Shown: positions 1 through 8,864 of the stretch, in pieces
Layout of the letters: every line of letters begins with the position of its first letter
Numbering within the stretch: position 1 is the stretch's first letter
Assembly (NCBI GenBank): GCA_040880025.1
Contig: JBBDJD010000022.1
Location: forward strand, 186,001-250,000
From: RCIO01 sp040880025
GTDB taxonomy: Bacteria; Pseudomonadota; Alphaproteobacteria; Rhizobiales; Rhizobiaceae
Direction of reading: 5' to 3'
DNA length: 64,000 bases
Position numbers and translations under genes: made by a program
The notes under the pieces: model-generated
The model's database searches: none
What the model was told of the DNA's origin: nothing
The model's input: the letters and a program-made list of their open reading frames with translations, nothing else

Positions 1-73
1 CTGCGCGTTACGGGCTTCAACCCGCGCCATCCTTGCATTACACCACCTTCCGACAATCCATGCGAGGCCACCC

Positions 74-1039
74 ATGCCAAACACCGCCGACGAGATAATC
101 GACCGCCGCCGCTTGCGCCGGAAACTCACCTTTTGGCGCGTTGCGGCTCTTGCAGTTGCAGCCATCGCGATCGCCGCCGCGGCCTTCAGCACGTTCTCCG
201 GCCAGTTCGGTGCCGTTGCGCGCGATCACGTTGCTAAGGTGCGTATTGAAGGCACGATCACCGAGGACGACGAGCTGCTGGAGCGCCTGCGCGCGATCCA
301 GAAATCGAAGACCGTCAAAGGCGTCATTCTGGCCGTCGATTCGCCGGGCGGAACGACCGCCGGCGGCGAAGCGATATACGAGGCGGTCCGAAAGCTCGCC
401 GCCGAGAAGCCGGTGGTGGCGCAGGTCGGAACGCTCGCCGCGTCGGCGGGCTACATGATCTCCACCGCCAGCGACCACATCGTCGCCCGCCAGTCCTCCA
501 TCGTCGGGTCGATCGGCGTGCTGTTCCAGTTTCCCGACGTTACGGGGCTGATGGACAAGATCGGCGTCAAGCTGGAGGGCGTGAAATCGTCGCCACTGAA
601 GGCTGAGCCCTCGCCCTTCAGCCCGACGACCGATGAGGAGCGCGCGATGATCCGTTCGCTGGTCATGGACAGTTATGACTGGTTCGTCGGCCTGGTCGAA
701 GAGAGGCGTCCGCTGTCGCGCGCCGAGGTGCTGGCGGTGGCCGACGGTTCCATCTTCACCGGTAGGCAGGCGCTGGACCGGAAGCTGGTCGATGCGCTGG
801 GCGGCGAAGACGAAGTTCGCGCCTGGCTCGAAGGCAAGGGGGTGCCGAAAGATCTGAGAGTTGTGGAGTGGAAACGGGACCGTGGGGCGGAAGCCTGGCT
901 GACCGGCTCGGCGGCGGTGCGGACGCTGGCGCGCATGTTTGGATTTCCAGCCGGAACGGATCTCCTTTCCGAACTCGGCGCCGACCGTATGTTCCTTGAC
1001 GGTCTGGTGTCGGTCTGGCAACCTGAAGTCGCTCGTTGA
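74..1039 (+). CDS. sppA: Signal peptide peptidase SppA, short (36K) form
   Basis: 321-residue S49-family membrane protease that degrades cleaved signal peptides in the cytoplasmic membrane. One hydrophobic segment near residues 22-45 anchors it. The motif SPGGTTAGG and the nucleophile region ASAGYM (Ser124) are visible. Lys176 lies in SPLKAEPSPF. The 52-residue Ser-Lys spacing equals that of the Bacillus SppA dyad. The length fits the short one-domain form, not the long E. coli type. A GAGGCC stretch lies just ahead of the ATG. It is followed by ihfB, a common rhizobial order downstream of rpsA, which would lie outside the window. Confidence 0.93.
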   Translation: MPNTADEIIDRRRLRRKLTFWRVAALAVAAIAIAAAAFSTFSGQFGAVARDHVAKVRIEGTITEDDELLERLRAIQKSKTVKGVILAVDSPGGTTAGGEAIYEAVRKLAAEKPVVAQVGTLAASAGYMISTASDHIVARQSSIVGSIGVLFQFPDVTGLMDKIGVKLEGVKSSPLKAEPSPFSPTTDEERAMIRSLVMDSYDWFVGLVEERRPLSRAEVLAVADGSIFTGRQALDRKLVDALGGEDEVRAWLEGKGVPKDLRVVEWKRDRGAEAWLTGSAAVRTLARMFGFPAGTDLLSELGADRMFLDGLVSVWQPEVAR

Positions 1040-1106
1040 TCGGCATAAAACATAGAAAAATCATTCTGATAAAGCGGCAGCGGCGCTCTAACGAGGAGGG
1101 GTAGCT

Positions 1107-1391
1107 ATGATTAAGTCGGAGCTCGTTCAGACCATCGCGAACCGGAATCCGCACCTGTTTTTGCGCGATGTCGAAAACATCGTGAATGCGATCTTCGAGG
1201 AGATCACGGTGGCGCTTGCGGACGGCAATCGGGTTGAACTCAGGGGATTTGGCGCGTTTTCGGTCAAAAACCGCCCGGCGCGCGTCGGCCGCAATCCGCG
1301 GACAGGGGAATCGGTCGATGTGGAAGAGAAGTGGATTCCCTTCTTCAAGACCGGCAAGGAATTGCGCGAGCGCCTCAACGGAGACAGTTAG
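1107..1391 (+). CDS. ihfB: Integration host factor subunit beta
   Basis: 94-residue DNABII protein that pairs with IHF-alpha to bend DNA in the nucleoid, in recombination and at promoters. It begins MIKSELVQTIA and has the beta-arm region GRNPRTGE, whose proline intercalates into the DNA minor groove, followed by PFFKTGKELRERLN. A strong ribosome binding site (GAGGAGGGG) sits about 7 bases upstream. IHF is used by many tyrosine recombinases and by some Cas1-Cas2 integrases. Whether it serves the CRISPR locus 45 kb away is not shown. Confidence 0.95.
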   Translation: MIKSELVQTIANRNPHLFLRDVENIVNAIFEEITVALADGNRVELRGFGAFSVKNRPARVGRNPRTGESVDVEEKWIPFFKTGKELRERLNGDS

Positions 1392-1466
1392 GGCGCCCTG
1401 TACAGGGCATGGTTGCTCTGACGACGGCCGGCGGAAGCTGCCGGTCCTGACATGCGTGGACATGCG

Positions 1467-1784
1467 ATGAACCGGATTCTCGTTTTTGTGGTCTTCCTGC
1501 CGTTGGCAATCGTGCTGATCGCACTGGCCGTCGCCAACCGCACATCGGTGCCGTTCACAATAGACCCGTTCAACCCCGGCAACCCGGGTCTGACGGTTGA
1601 ACTGCCGCTGTTTGTCTTTCTGTTCGCCGCGCTCGGCATCGGGCTGATCGTCGGCTCCGTCGCGACCTGGATCAGGCAGGGCCACCACCGCAGGCAGGCG
1701 CGCCAGCGCGAGGCGGAAGTGCGCAGCCTGCGCAACCACCCGCCGCAGGTGACCGGCAACGCTTTGCCCAATCCCAACGCTTGA
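1467..1784 (+). CDS. LapA-domain (DUF1049) small membrane protein
   Basis: About 105 residues (start at MNRILVFVV; an in-frame ATG at 1452 would add five residues). Two hydrophobic segments, about residues 4-24 and 44-66, flank a short loop with the NRTSVPFTIDPF pattern of the DUF1049/LapA family (lipopolysaccharide assembly protein A domain). A basic C-terminal tail (RQGHHRRQARQREAEVRSLR) would face the cytoplasm. Family members are linked to envelope assembly, but the role here is not established. It is co-directional with ihfB, as in many alphaproteobacteria. Confidence 0.8.
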   Translation: MNRILVFVVFLPLAIVLIALAVANRTSVPFTIDPFNPGNPGLTVELPLFVFLFAALGIGLIVGSVATWIRQGHHRRQARQREAEVRSLRNHPPQVTGNALPNPNA

Positions 1785-1801
1785 CGGACATGCCTTTCTG
1801 A

Positions 1802-2776
1802 ATGCGTATCATTTCCGCCGAAGAGGTCGACAGTGCTCTGGATTTTCCCGCACTTGTGAACGTGCTGCGCGCGGCGTTCCGGCAAGGCGCCATCCAGCCG
1901 GTCCGCCACCATCACACTGTCGAGCGACCCGGGGGCAAGCCGACCACGCTTTTGCTGATGCCGGCATGGACCGACTTCGCGGCGCAGGAGCACGAGGGCA
2001 ACGGCCATATCGGCGTCAAGATCGCCACCGTTTCGCCCGACAACAACGCGATCGGAAAACCGGCCGTCATGGCCCAGTACCTGCTGCTTGACGGCCTCAC
2101 CGGCGAGCCGGAAGCGCTCATCGACGGCCAGCGCCTGACCCTGTGGCGCACCGCGGCGGCTTCCGCGCTGGCGGCGGACTATCTGGCGAAACCCGACTCA
2201 AGCCGGCTGCTGGTGATAGGCGCGGGAGCGCTGGCGCCGTTTCTGGCCCGCGCGCATGCGGCCGTGCGTCCGATACGCAAGATCACGATCTGGAACCGCA
2301 CCAGGGACAAGGCGGAACGCGTCGCTTCGGAACTGTCCGCCGAGGGTTTCGAGACAAGCGCGACCGACGACATCGACGCCGCGCTGGCTGAGACGGACAT
2401 CGTCACAGCCGCAACGATTTCGACCGTGCCGCTTGTGCACGGCGCGTCATTGAAGCCGGGCGTCCATGTCGATCTGGTCGGCGCTTTCTCGCCGACGATG
2501 CGCGAGAGCGACGACGAAACGGTTCGCCGCGCGCGGGTCTATGTCGACACGCGCGGCGGCGCGCTGAAGGAGGCCGGCGACATCGTTCAGGCCATTGCTT
2601 CGGGCGCATTGACCGAAGCCGCTATTGCCGGGGACCTGTTCCAGCTCACCCGTGGTGAAGCCATGGGACGCGAAAACACGGACGAAATCACGCTCTTCAA
2701 ATCGGTGGGCGCCGCGCTCGAGGATTGGGCGGCGGCTGTCCATGTTTACGCGAAGGTCGGCGCGTCCGCTTCGTAA
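1802..2776 (+). CDS. Ornithine cyclodeaminase / mu-crystallin family protein
   Basis: 324 residues. The family uses NAD(P) to convert ornithine to proline, or to reduce cyclic imines such as 1-pyrroline-2-carboxylate. A Rossmann motif (VIGAGALAPFLARAHAAV) lies near residues 138-155, and the family signatures GHIGVKIATVSPDN and LIDGQRLTLWRTAAASALAADYL precede it. Length is normal for the family. Substrate cannot be told from sequence, since ornithine cyclodeaminase, pyrroline-2-carboxylate reductase and ketimine reductase all share this fold. It starts 17 bases after the LapA-like gene. Confidence 0.85.
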   Translation: MRIISAEEVDSALDFPALVNVLRAAFRQGAIQPVRHHHTVERPGGKPTTLLLMPAWTDFAAQEHEGNGHIGVKIATVSPDNNAIGKPAVMAQYLLLDGLTGEPEALIDGQRLTLWRTAAASALAADYLAKPDSSRLLVIGAGALAPFLARAHAAVRPIRKITIWNRTRDKAERVASELSAEGFETSATDDIDAALAETDIVTAATISTVPLVHGASLKPGVHVDLVGAFSPTMRESDDETVRRARVYVDTRGGALKEAGDIVQAIASGALTEAAIAGDLFQLTRGEAMGRENTDEITLFKSVGAALEDWAAAVHVYAKVGASAS

Positions 2777-2871
2777 GCGGACACCGGATGCGACAGATGC
2801 GGGGCGGCCCCACCGTTGCGCGGGTTCAGGCGCTGTGTCAAAAGCGCCGCCATCATCCGGAGACGACCTGC

Positions 2872-3966
2872 TTGAAACCAAGCCGCAACAAGAAACGCGC
2901 CGCACGCGGCTCCGGCCGCGATGCCGGATCGCGCGCTGTTGCTCCCGGCGGCGGCGGAAAGCGCAAGCCGGATATGCTGCGCGGCAGCTCCGGTGAGCCA
3001 GCCGCGGTTCAGGACAGACAAGCCGTGCTGACCGGGCAACGTCCGCGTCCGGCGTTCCGGCAGGGCGAGCCGCCCGCCGAACGCCTGCCGGTCATCCTCG
3101 AAGTCACGCCGGACAAAAACTACGCCCTGCTCGATTCCGGTGACGGCGAAAAGCTGGAGCGCTTCGGCGAATATCGCGTCGTTCGGCCCGAAGGCCAGGC
3201 GATCTGGCCGCGCGCGCTGCCTCAATCCGACTGGGAAAACGTCGATGCCGTCTTCACCGGCGACACCGACGAGGAAGGGCTGGGCCGCTGGCGCTTCCCG
3301 CGGGGGCCGCTCGGCGAAACCTGGCCCATGCGCCATGATCGCATCGACTATCTCGGCCGCTTCACCTCCTTCCGCCATGTCGGCGTGTTCCCCGAGCAGG
3401 CTTCGCACTGGCGGCATATGGAAGGCCTCATCCGCAATGCCGGCCGCCCGGTCAAGGTGCTGAATCTCTTCGGCTATACCGGCCTTGCCTCGCTGGTCGC
3501 GGCCGAGGCTGGAGCCGAGGTGACGCATGTCGACGCATCCAAGAAGGCGATCGGCTGGGCGCGCAAGAACCAGGCGATTGCCGGGCTGGAAAACAGGCCG
3601 ATCCGCTGGATCTGCGAGGACGCGATGCGCTTTGCCGAGCGAGAGGTGCGGCGTGGCAGTCACTACGACATCATTCTTCTCGACCCGCCGGCCTTCGGGC
3701 GTGGACCGAAGGGCGAGGTCTGGCAGGTGTTCGAGGACCTGCCGGCGATGGTCGAGCTTTGCCGCGACATTCTCACAAAGAACCCGCTGGCGATCGTGCT
3801 CACCGCCTATTCCATCCGCGCATCCTTCTTCGCCACCCATGCGCTGCTGCGCGGCGCGATGGCCGGCAGGGGCGGCATTGTGGAATCGGGCGAACTCGTC
3901 ATTCGCGAGCAGTCGGCGGGCAGGGCGCTTTCCACGTCGCTGTTCTCGCGCTGGGTGGCCCAATGA
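2872..3966 (+). CDS. Class I SAM-dependent rRNA methyltransferase
   Basis: 364 residues with a TTG start chosen because GGAGA sits about 8 bases upstream. In-frame ATGs at 2788 and 2974 are alternatives. A basic, low-complexity N-terminus (KPSRNKKRAARGSGR) precedes a catalytic domain with the SAM-binding motif VLNLFGYTGLASLVAAEAGA (about 196-215) and the DPPAFGRG motif IV (about 270-278). This pattern resembles RlmI-like 23S rRNA cytosine methyltransferases. Its stop overlaps the ATG of the next RNA methyltransferase (ATGA), so the two are translationally coupled. Confidence 0.82.
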   Translation: MKPSRNKKRAARGSGRDAGSRAVAPGGGGKRKPDMLRGSSGEPAAVQDRQAVLTGQRPRPAFRQGEPPAERLPVILEVTPDKNYALLDSGDGEKLERFGEYRVVRPEGQAIWPRALPQSDWENVDAVFTGDTDEEGLGRWRFPRGPLGETWPMRHDRIDYLGRFTSFRHVGVFPEQASHWRHMEGLIRNAGRPVKVLNLFGYTGLASLVAAEAGAEVTHVDASKKAIGWARKNQAIAGLENRPIRWICEDAMRFAEREVRRGSHYDIILLDPPAFGRGPKGEVWQVFEDLPAMVELCRDILTKNPLAIVLTAYSIRASFFATHALLRGAMAGRGGIVESGELVIREQSAGRALSTSLFSRWVAQ

Positions 3967-4805
3967 CGACGCATCGCACCGGCGCGCCCGGACAGGTGAA
4001 GGAAGTCACCAGCCTGTCGAACCCGCTCGTCAAGGACATTCGCGCGCTCAGCGTGAAGAAATACCGCGACCAGACGGGCACCTTCATGGCCGAGGGGCTG
4101 AAGCTGGTCATCGAGGCGCTCGATCTCGGCTGGACGATCCGCACGCTGGTCATCGCCAAATCCGGCAAGGCGAACCCATCCGTCGGCAAGGTCGCGGCGC
4201 GCACGGTGGCATCCGGCGGGCTTGTCCTCGAAGTCAGCGAGAAGGTTCTGACCGCCATCACCCGCCGCGACAATCCGCAAGCGGTGATCGGCGTGTTCGA
4301 GCAGCACTACCGTCCGCTCGGCGAGATACGCCCGCGGGCCGGGGAGGTCTGGCTGGCGCTTGACCGTGTGCGCGACCCCGGCAATCTCGGCACCATCATC
4401 CGCACGGCTGACGCCGTTGGCGCCGCCGGCGTCATTCTGGTCGGCGACACCACCGATCCCTATTCCCTCGAAGCCGTGCGCGCCTCGATGGGCTCGATCT
4501 TCGCCGTCCCCATCGCGAGGGCCAGCGTCGAGGCGTTCGTGGACTGGCGCAGGACCGTTGGCGGATTTTTCGTCGGCACCCATCTGAAGGGAGCCGTCGA
4601 TTATCGCGAAGTGGACTATGAACCCGGACCGGTGGTGCTCTTGATGGGCAATGAACAGCAGGGACTGCCTGACAGCCTCGCCGAAGCCTGCGACAAGCTC
4701 GTGCTGATCCCGCAGGCTGGCCGCGCCGATTCTCTCAACCTGTCGGTGGCGACCGGCGTGATGCTGTTTGAAGTTCGCCGCAAGGCGCTGAAGGTCGGTG
4801 GCTGA
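3963..4805 (+). CDS. TrmH/SpoU-family RNA 2'-O-ribose methyltransferase
   Basis: 280 residues. The SpoU motifs are all present: NLGTIIRTADAVGAAGV (from about 141), MGNEQQGLPDSL (from about 228) and IPQAGRADSLNLSVATGVMLFE near the C-terminus. These form the trefoil knot that binds SAM. An N-terminal L30e-like substrate-binding part (SNPLVKDIRALSVKKYRDQTGTF) suggests 23S rRNA as target. The ATG overlaps the preceding stop and the stop overlaps the lspA start, giving a tight three-gene operon. Confidence 0.9.
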   Translation: MTTHRTGAPGQVKEVTSLSNPLVKDIRALSVKKYRDQTGTFMAEGLKLVIEALDLGWTIRTLVIAKSGKANPSVGKVAARTVASGGLVLEVSEKVLTAITRRDNPQAVIGVFEQHYRPLGEIRPRAGEVWLALDRVRDPGNLGTIIRTADAVGAAGVILVGDTTDPYSLEAVRASMGSIFAVPIARASVEAFVDWRRTVGGFFVGTHLKGAVDYREVDYEPGPVVLLMGNEQQGLPDSLAEACDKLVLIPQAGRADSLNLSVATGVMLFEVRRKALKVGG

Positions 4806-5296
4806 TGCGGGCAATTGTCGTCTACGGGTCGGTTGGCGCGGCCGTCGTAATTCTTGACCAGATCGTCAAGCGGCTGGTCGAGACCGGCATGGCGATGAAC
4901 GAGCAGATCCTTCTTCTGCCGTTTCTGTCGCTCTACCGCACCCACAACACCGGCGTGGCGTTTTCCATGTTCGCGGACGCCGACGACTGGCGGCTCATCG
5001 CGCTTGGCCTGGCGGTTCTCGTGTTCATCGGCTGGCTCGCCTTCAAGTCCGGCCCGCATCAACATATCGCCCGGGTGGGTTTCGCCCTTATTCTGGGCGG
5101 CGCGGTGGGCAATCTCATCGACCGCGCGCTGCTGGGCCATGTGGTTGACTATGTGCTCTTCCACACGCCCGTCTGGTCGTTCGCCGTTTTCAACCTGGCC
5201 GACGCGGCGATAACCGTCGGGGCCGGTCTCGTGATCCTCCAGGAGATCGTCGACTGGCGGAGCGGCCGCGGCGCGAAACAGCCCGGCCAAGATTGA
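4805..5296 (+). CDS. lspA: Lipoprotein signal peptidase (signal peptidase II)
   Basis: 163-residue inner-membrane aspartic protease that removes signal peptides from diacylglyceryl-modified prolipoproteins. Four hydrophobic segments are visible. The catalytic aspartates are Asp106 in GNLIDR and Asp133 in FNLADAAI, and the conserved NTGVAFSM motif follows the first loop. Its start overlaps the stop of the RNA methyltransferase. Lipoproteins in this window, such as the L,D-transpeptidase with LAGC at 24 kb, are plausible substrates. Confidence 0.95.
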   Translation: MRAIVVYGSVGAAVVILDQIVKRLVETGMAMNEQILLLPFLSLYRTHNTGVAFSMFADADDWRLIALGLAVLVFIGWLAFKSGPHQHIARVGFALILGGAVGNLIDRALLGHVVDYVLFHTPVWSFAVFNLADAAITVGAGLVILQEIVDWRSGRGAKQPGQD

Positions 5297-5353
5297 CCCG
5301 GCGCGCCCGCCGCCGCACATTTCTTTCAGATACCCAAACATGCAGGGAGCGAC

Positions 5354-6343
5354 ATGTCGGAGAGTTTCAAGGCCATTCTGGTAACGCGCAACGAGGACAA
5401 GTCCCAGTCGGTCGACATTGTCGACATGACTGAGGATCAACTCATGGAAGGCGACGTCACGGTCACGGTCGAGGCGACCACGGTCAACTACAAGGATGGC
5501 CTCGCGATCACCGGCAAGTCGCCAGTCATCCGCCGTTCGCCGATGATTCCCGGCATCGATTTCGCCGGCACGGTGACTGCTTCGGATCATCCTGACTGGC
5601 ATCCGGGCGACAAGGTGGTCCTCAATGGCTGGGGCGTGGGCGAATCCCACTACGGCGCCTATGCCGGCCGCGCCCGCGTTTCCGGCGACTGGCTGGTGCC
5701 GCTGCCGGATGGCATGTCGTCGGTGGACGCCATGGCGGTTGGCACCGCGGGCTACACGGCGATGCTGTGCGTGATGGCGCTGGAGGGCCACGGCGTCCTG
5801 CCGGAGCGCGGTCCGGTGGTCGTCACGGGCGCCGCCGGCGGTGTGGGCTCCGTCGCGGTCGCGGTGCTCGCCAAGCTCGGTTATCACGTCATTGCCTCGA
5901 CCGGCCGCGAGGCGGAAGCGGATTATCTGAAAGGCCTTGGCGCGGCGGAGATCATCGCGCGCAAGGAACTGTCCGAGCCGGGCAAGCCGCTCGGCAAGGA
6001 GCGTTGGGCTGGCGGCGTCGACGTGGCCGGCAGCCACATGCTGGCGAACGTATTGGCGCAGACCCAGTATGGCGGCGCGGTGGCCGCCTGCGGCCTTGCC
6101 CAGGGTATGGATCTGCCGGCGTCGGTCGCGCCTTTCATCCTGCGCGGCGTATCGCTGCTTGGCATCGATTCCGTCATGGCGCCCAAGGCGCTGCGAATGG
6201 AGGCCTGGAAGCGCATCGTCAATGATCTCGACCACCAGAAGCTGGCGTCGCTCGCCACGCGAATTCCCTTCGACGGCATCATTCCGGCCGCGAGCGATAT
6301 CGTTGACGGAAAGATACGCGGCCGCGTCGTCGTGGAGATGTAG
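5354..6343 (+). CDS. MDR-family NADPH reductase, AcuI/YhdH type
   Basis: 329-residue zinc-independent medium-chain reductase. The N-terminal GroES-like domain has VNYKDGLAITGKSPVIRRSPMIPG. The Rossmann motif VVTGAAGGVGSVAVAVLAKLG lies near 155-176, followed by the REAEADYL pattern of YhdH/AcuI proteins. The family includes acrylyl-CoA reductase (AcuI) used in acrylate, DMSP and 3-hydroxypropionate metabolism. No other such gene is nearby, so the physiological substrate is open. ATG is preceded by CAGGGAGCGAC. Confidence 0.87.
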   Translation: MSESFKAILVTRNEDKSQSVDIVDMTEDQLMEGDVTVTVEATTVNYKDGLAITGKSPVIRRSPMIPGIDFAGTVTASDHPDWHPGDKVVLNGWGVGESHYGAYAGRARVSGDWLVPLPDGMSSVDAMAVGTAGYTAMLCVMALEGHGVLPERGPVVVTGAAGGVGSVAVAVLAKLGYHVIASTGREAEADYLKGLGAAEIIARKELSEPGKPLGKERWAGGVDVAGSHMLANVLAQTQYGGAVAACGLAQGMDLPASVAPFILRGVSLLGIDSVMAPKALRMEAWKRIVNDLDHQKLASLATRIPFDGIIPAASDIVDGKIRGRVVVEM

Positions 6344-6434
6344 GCAGCTTCGGGCAAAGGAAAATCGCAGTTCGTCTAAAATTTGAATGACCTGTCCAAA
6401 GCTTCCCTAATCCATCGTCTGTAGGGTCCCTGCC

Positions 6435-8732
6435 ATGTTGGCGGAACTCGATTTGGCTAGGGTGGGGAGTGTGCCGGAAAACGGCGCCGGTGCGCGTGCG
6501 CGCCGGAATTCCCTCGCCACGATTGCGCCAGAACGGCCTGGGAACAGGCTGTTCAAGGCTGGAATCGGCCCGTTCGATACGGCTTTTCAGGTCGGGCTCG
6601 TCGCGTCGGCCTTTGCGATCGGCGGTTATGCCAGCCTTGTCGGAGCGCCCGTGTTGCTGCAGGCGCTGCTGTTTGCGCTGGGCGTTGGCTCGATCGGAGC
6701 GGTTGCACGCGTGCGCCATGTCGGGCGCAAGCTCGCCCGGGCCAGGCACAATGCGGACTTTGAAGGCCGTCGCGAGATCGAGCGCCTGGCAGACCGCGTG
6801 TGGGAGTTGCAGGAGAGCGAAGAGCGTTTCCGCGGCCTCGTCGACGCTCTTGGCGACATCGTCGTTCACCGTGACCGCGAGGGTCGGATCGTCTACGCCA
6901 ACCGCGTGCTGGCGTCTCTTCTCGAACGCGACGCGGAACAGCTGGAGGGCAAGATGCTCGCCGACCTCGGCATCGAGATCGGCGTCGTGCCCGACGCGGC
7001 GTTCAGCGACGGCGAATGCCTGAGTTCGACCGACGTCGCCATCCGCACGCCCGGCGGCGCCAAGTGGTTCTCGTGGATCGAGCTGTCGGTGCGCGACAAG
7101 CAGAGCGAGACCGTTTCTCATCGGGCCATCGCGCGCGATATCACCGACCGCAAGCGGGCCGAGCTTTCCGCGATCCGCGCCCGCGAGCGGGCCGAACACG
7201 CAAGCAAGGCGAAATCGCGCTTCCTGGCGACGGTCAGCCACGAAATCCGCACGCCGATGAACGGCATCATGGGGATGGCCAAGCTGCTTGGCGGCACCAC
7301 GCTTTCGCCCGAACAGAACACCTATGTCGGCGCCATTTCCACTTCTGCCAGCGCACTTCTGGCGCTGATCGAGGATCTGCTCGATTTTTCCAGGATCGAA
7401 GCCGGCAAACTGGAACTTGAACCGCAGAAATGCTCGCCGCGCGAACTGGTCGAGCACACGGTCGAGCTTATGGCCGCGCGGGCCTTCGCCAAGGATATCG
7501 GTCTCGGCTGCCATGTCGATCCCGCCGTTCCCGAGACCGCGATGATGGATCCCGGCCGTTTCCGGCAGATCCTGCTCAATATCGTCGGCAATGCGATCAA
7601 GTTTACCGATACCGGGGGCGTGCTCGTCAACGTTACCAGCCGGCAGACCGCGCAGGAACGGGCCCTCGTGATCAGTATCACCGACACGGGGCCGGGCCTC
7701 GGCGAGGCCGATCTGAAACGCATCTTCGAGGAATTCGAACAGGTCGACGACAGCCGCACGCGCAAGCATGGCGGCGCCGGTCTCGGCCTGGCGATCACGG
7801 CCCGCATAGTGGAAGCCATGAAGGGCAAGATCGACGTGACGGGGGCGCCCGGCAAGGGCGCGACCTTCACGGTGACGCTGCCGCTCGACGACGCCGCGCC
7901 GCCGGCGGTCAAGCAAGGTACGGCGCTGGCGGGACTGCGCGCCATGATCGTGTCGGCCAACACCACGGAAGCCGATGCGATCGCCCGCACGATACGCGCC
8001 CATGGCGGCACTGTGTTTGTCGCGGAATCGGCCAAGATGGCCGGTGAGATCGCGCGGGCCGACGGCGGTGACTGCGACACGCTGGTGATCGATTCCGCGC
8101 TGGAGATGCCCGATTGCGCGCTTCTGAAGAAGATGCGGAAGGCGGGGTTCACGGCAAGCCGGGTCATTACGCTGATAACGCCCTCCGATCGTGGCCGGCT
8201 GGCCGAACTGCGCGGCGGCGGCTACACAGCCTTCCTGCCGCGCCCGGCGCGGGGTGAAACCCTGCTGCGGCTGTTGCTGCCCGGAAGCGGCGCCAAAAAT
8301 GCGCCAAAGACAGCGGATCGGCCCCACGCGATGGCGATCCCGGCCTCCGGCGGCGCTTCGGTGCTGATCGCCGAAGACAACGAAATCAATGCCCTCCTGG
8401 CGCGCTCGGCGCTCGTCAAGTCCGGACACACCGTCGAGGTGGTGACCAATGGCAAGGCCGCGCTCAAGATGCTGACCGAATCGTCGCGGCATTTCGACGT
8501 CGTCCTGATGGACCTGCATATGCCGGTGATGGACGGCCTCGACGCCATTGCCAGCCTTCGCCGCCACGAGAACGAACGCGGCATCCCGCCCATCCCGGTG
8601 CTGGTGCTGTCGGCGGACGGCCAGGACACCACCCGCCAGTCGGTGCTGACCCATGGCGCCAACGGCTTCCTGACCAAGCCGCTCGATCCCGCGGAACTGG
8701 TGGCAGCCGTCGAGGAACACGCCGCGGCCTGA
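6435..8732 (+). CDS. PAS-domain hybrid sensor histidine kinase with two receiver modules
   Basis: 765 residues. Two probable membrane helices lie at about 50-90, then a coiled linker, a PAS domain (about 130-235), and a HisKA box FLATVSHEIRTPMNG with phospho-acceptor His269. A HATPase domain follows with N-box DPGRFRQILLNIVGNAIKF and G-boxes DTGPGLGEADLKRIFEEFEQ and GGAGLGLAI. Two receiver-like modules come next: a degenerate one (about 495-620) lacking the acidic cluster, and a canonical one with EDNEIN and Asp693 in LMDLHMPVMDG. No cognate response regulator is adjacent, so phosphotransfer to a distant partner or self-contained control is inferred. The stimulus is unknown. Confidence 0.88.
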   Translation: MLAELDLARVGSVPENGAGARARRNSLATIAPERPGNRLFKAGIGPFDTAFQVGLVASAFAIGGYASLVGAPVLLQALLFALGVGSIGAVARVRHVGRKLARARHNADFEGRREIERLADRVWELQESEERFRGLVDALGDIVVHRDREGRIVYANRVLASLLERDAEQLEGKMLADLGIEIGVVPDAAFSDGECLSSTDVAIRTPGGAKWFSWIELSVRDKQSETVSHRAIARDITDRKRAELSAIRARERAEHASKAKSRFLATVSHEIRTPMNGIMGMAKLLGGTTLSPEQNTYVGAISTSASALLALIEDLLDFSRIEAGKLELEPQKCSPRELVEHTVELMAARAFAKDIGLGCHVDPAVPETAMMDPGRFRQILLNIVGNAIKFTDTGGVLVNVTSRQTAQERALVISITDTGPGLGEADLKRIFEEFEQVDDSRTRKHGGAGLGLAITARIVEAMKGKIDVTGAPGKGATFTVTLPLDDAAPPAVKQGTALAGLRAMIVSANTTEADAIARTIRAHGGTVFVAESAKMAGEIARADGGDCDTLVIDSALEMPDCALLKKMRKAGFTASRVITLITPSDRGRLAELRGGGYTAFLPRPARGETLLRLLLPGSGAKNAPKTADRPHAMAIPASGGASVLIAEDNEINALLARSALVKSGHTVEVVTNGKAALKMLTESSRHFDVVLMDLHMPVMDGLDAIASLRRHENERGIPPIPVLVLSADGQDTTRQSVLTHGANGFLTKPLDPAELVAAVEEHAAA

Positions 8733-8864
8733 CCAATCGGGCGACGGCGCGGCCTCCCGGACCTCCCTCGCGAATCTTGTTACAAGGGCAACCTGCCGCT
8801 ATTGTCATGGTTATGTCGCAGTGCGTGATCTATGTCCCGGCCATGCGATGTGAGGAGAATCACC

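Noticed and set aside
6279..8720. 813-codon minus-strand open frame opposite the hybrid kinase
   Set aside because: GC-rich antisense shadow with His/Arg/Asp-rich composition and no motifs. The plus strand holds a complete kinase.
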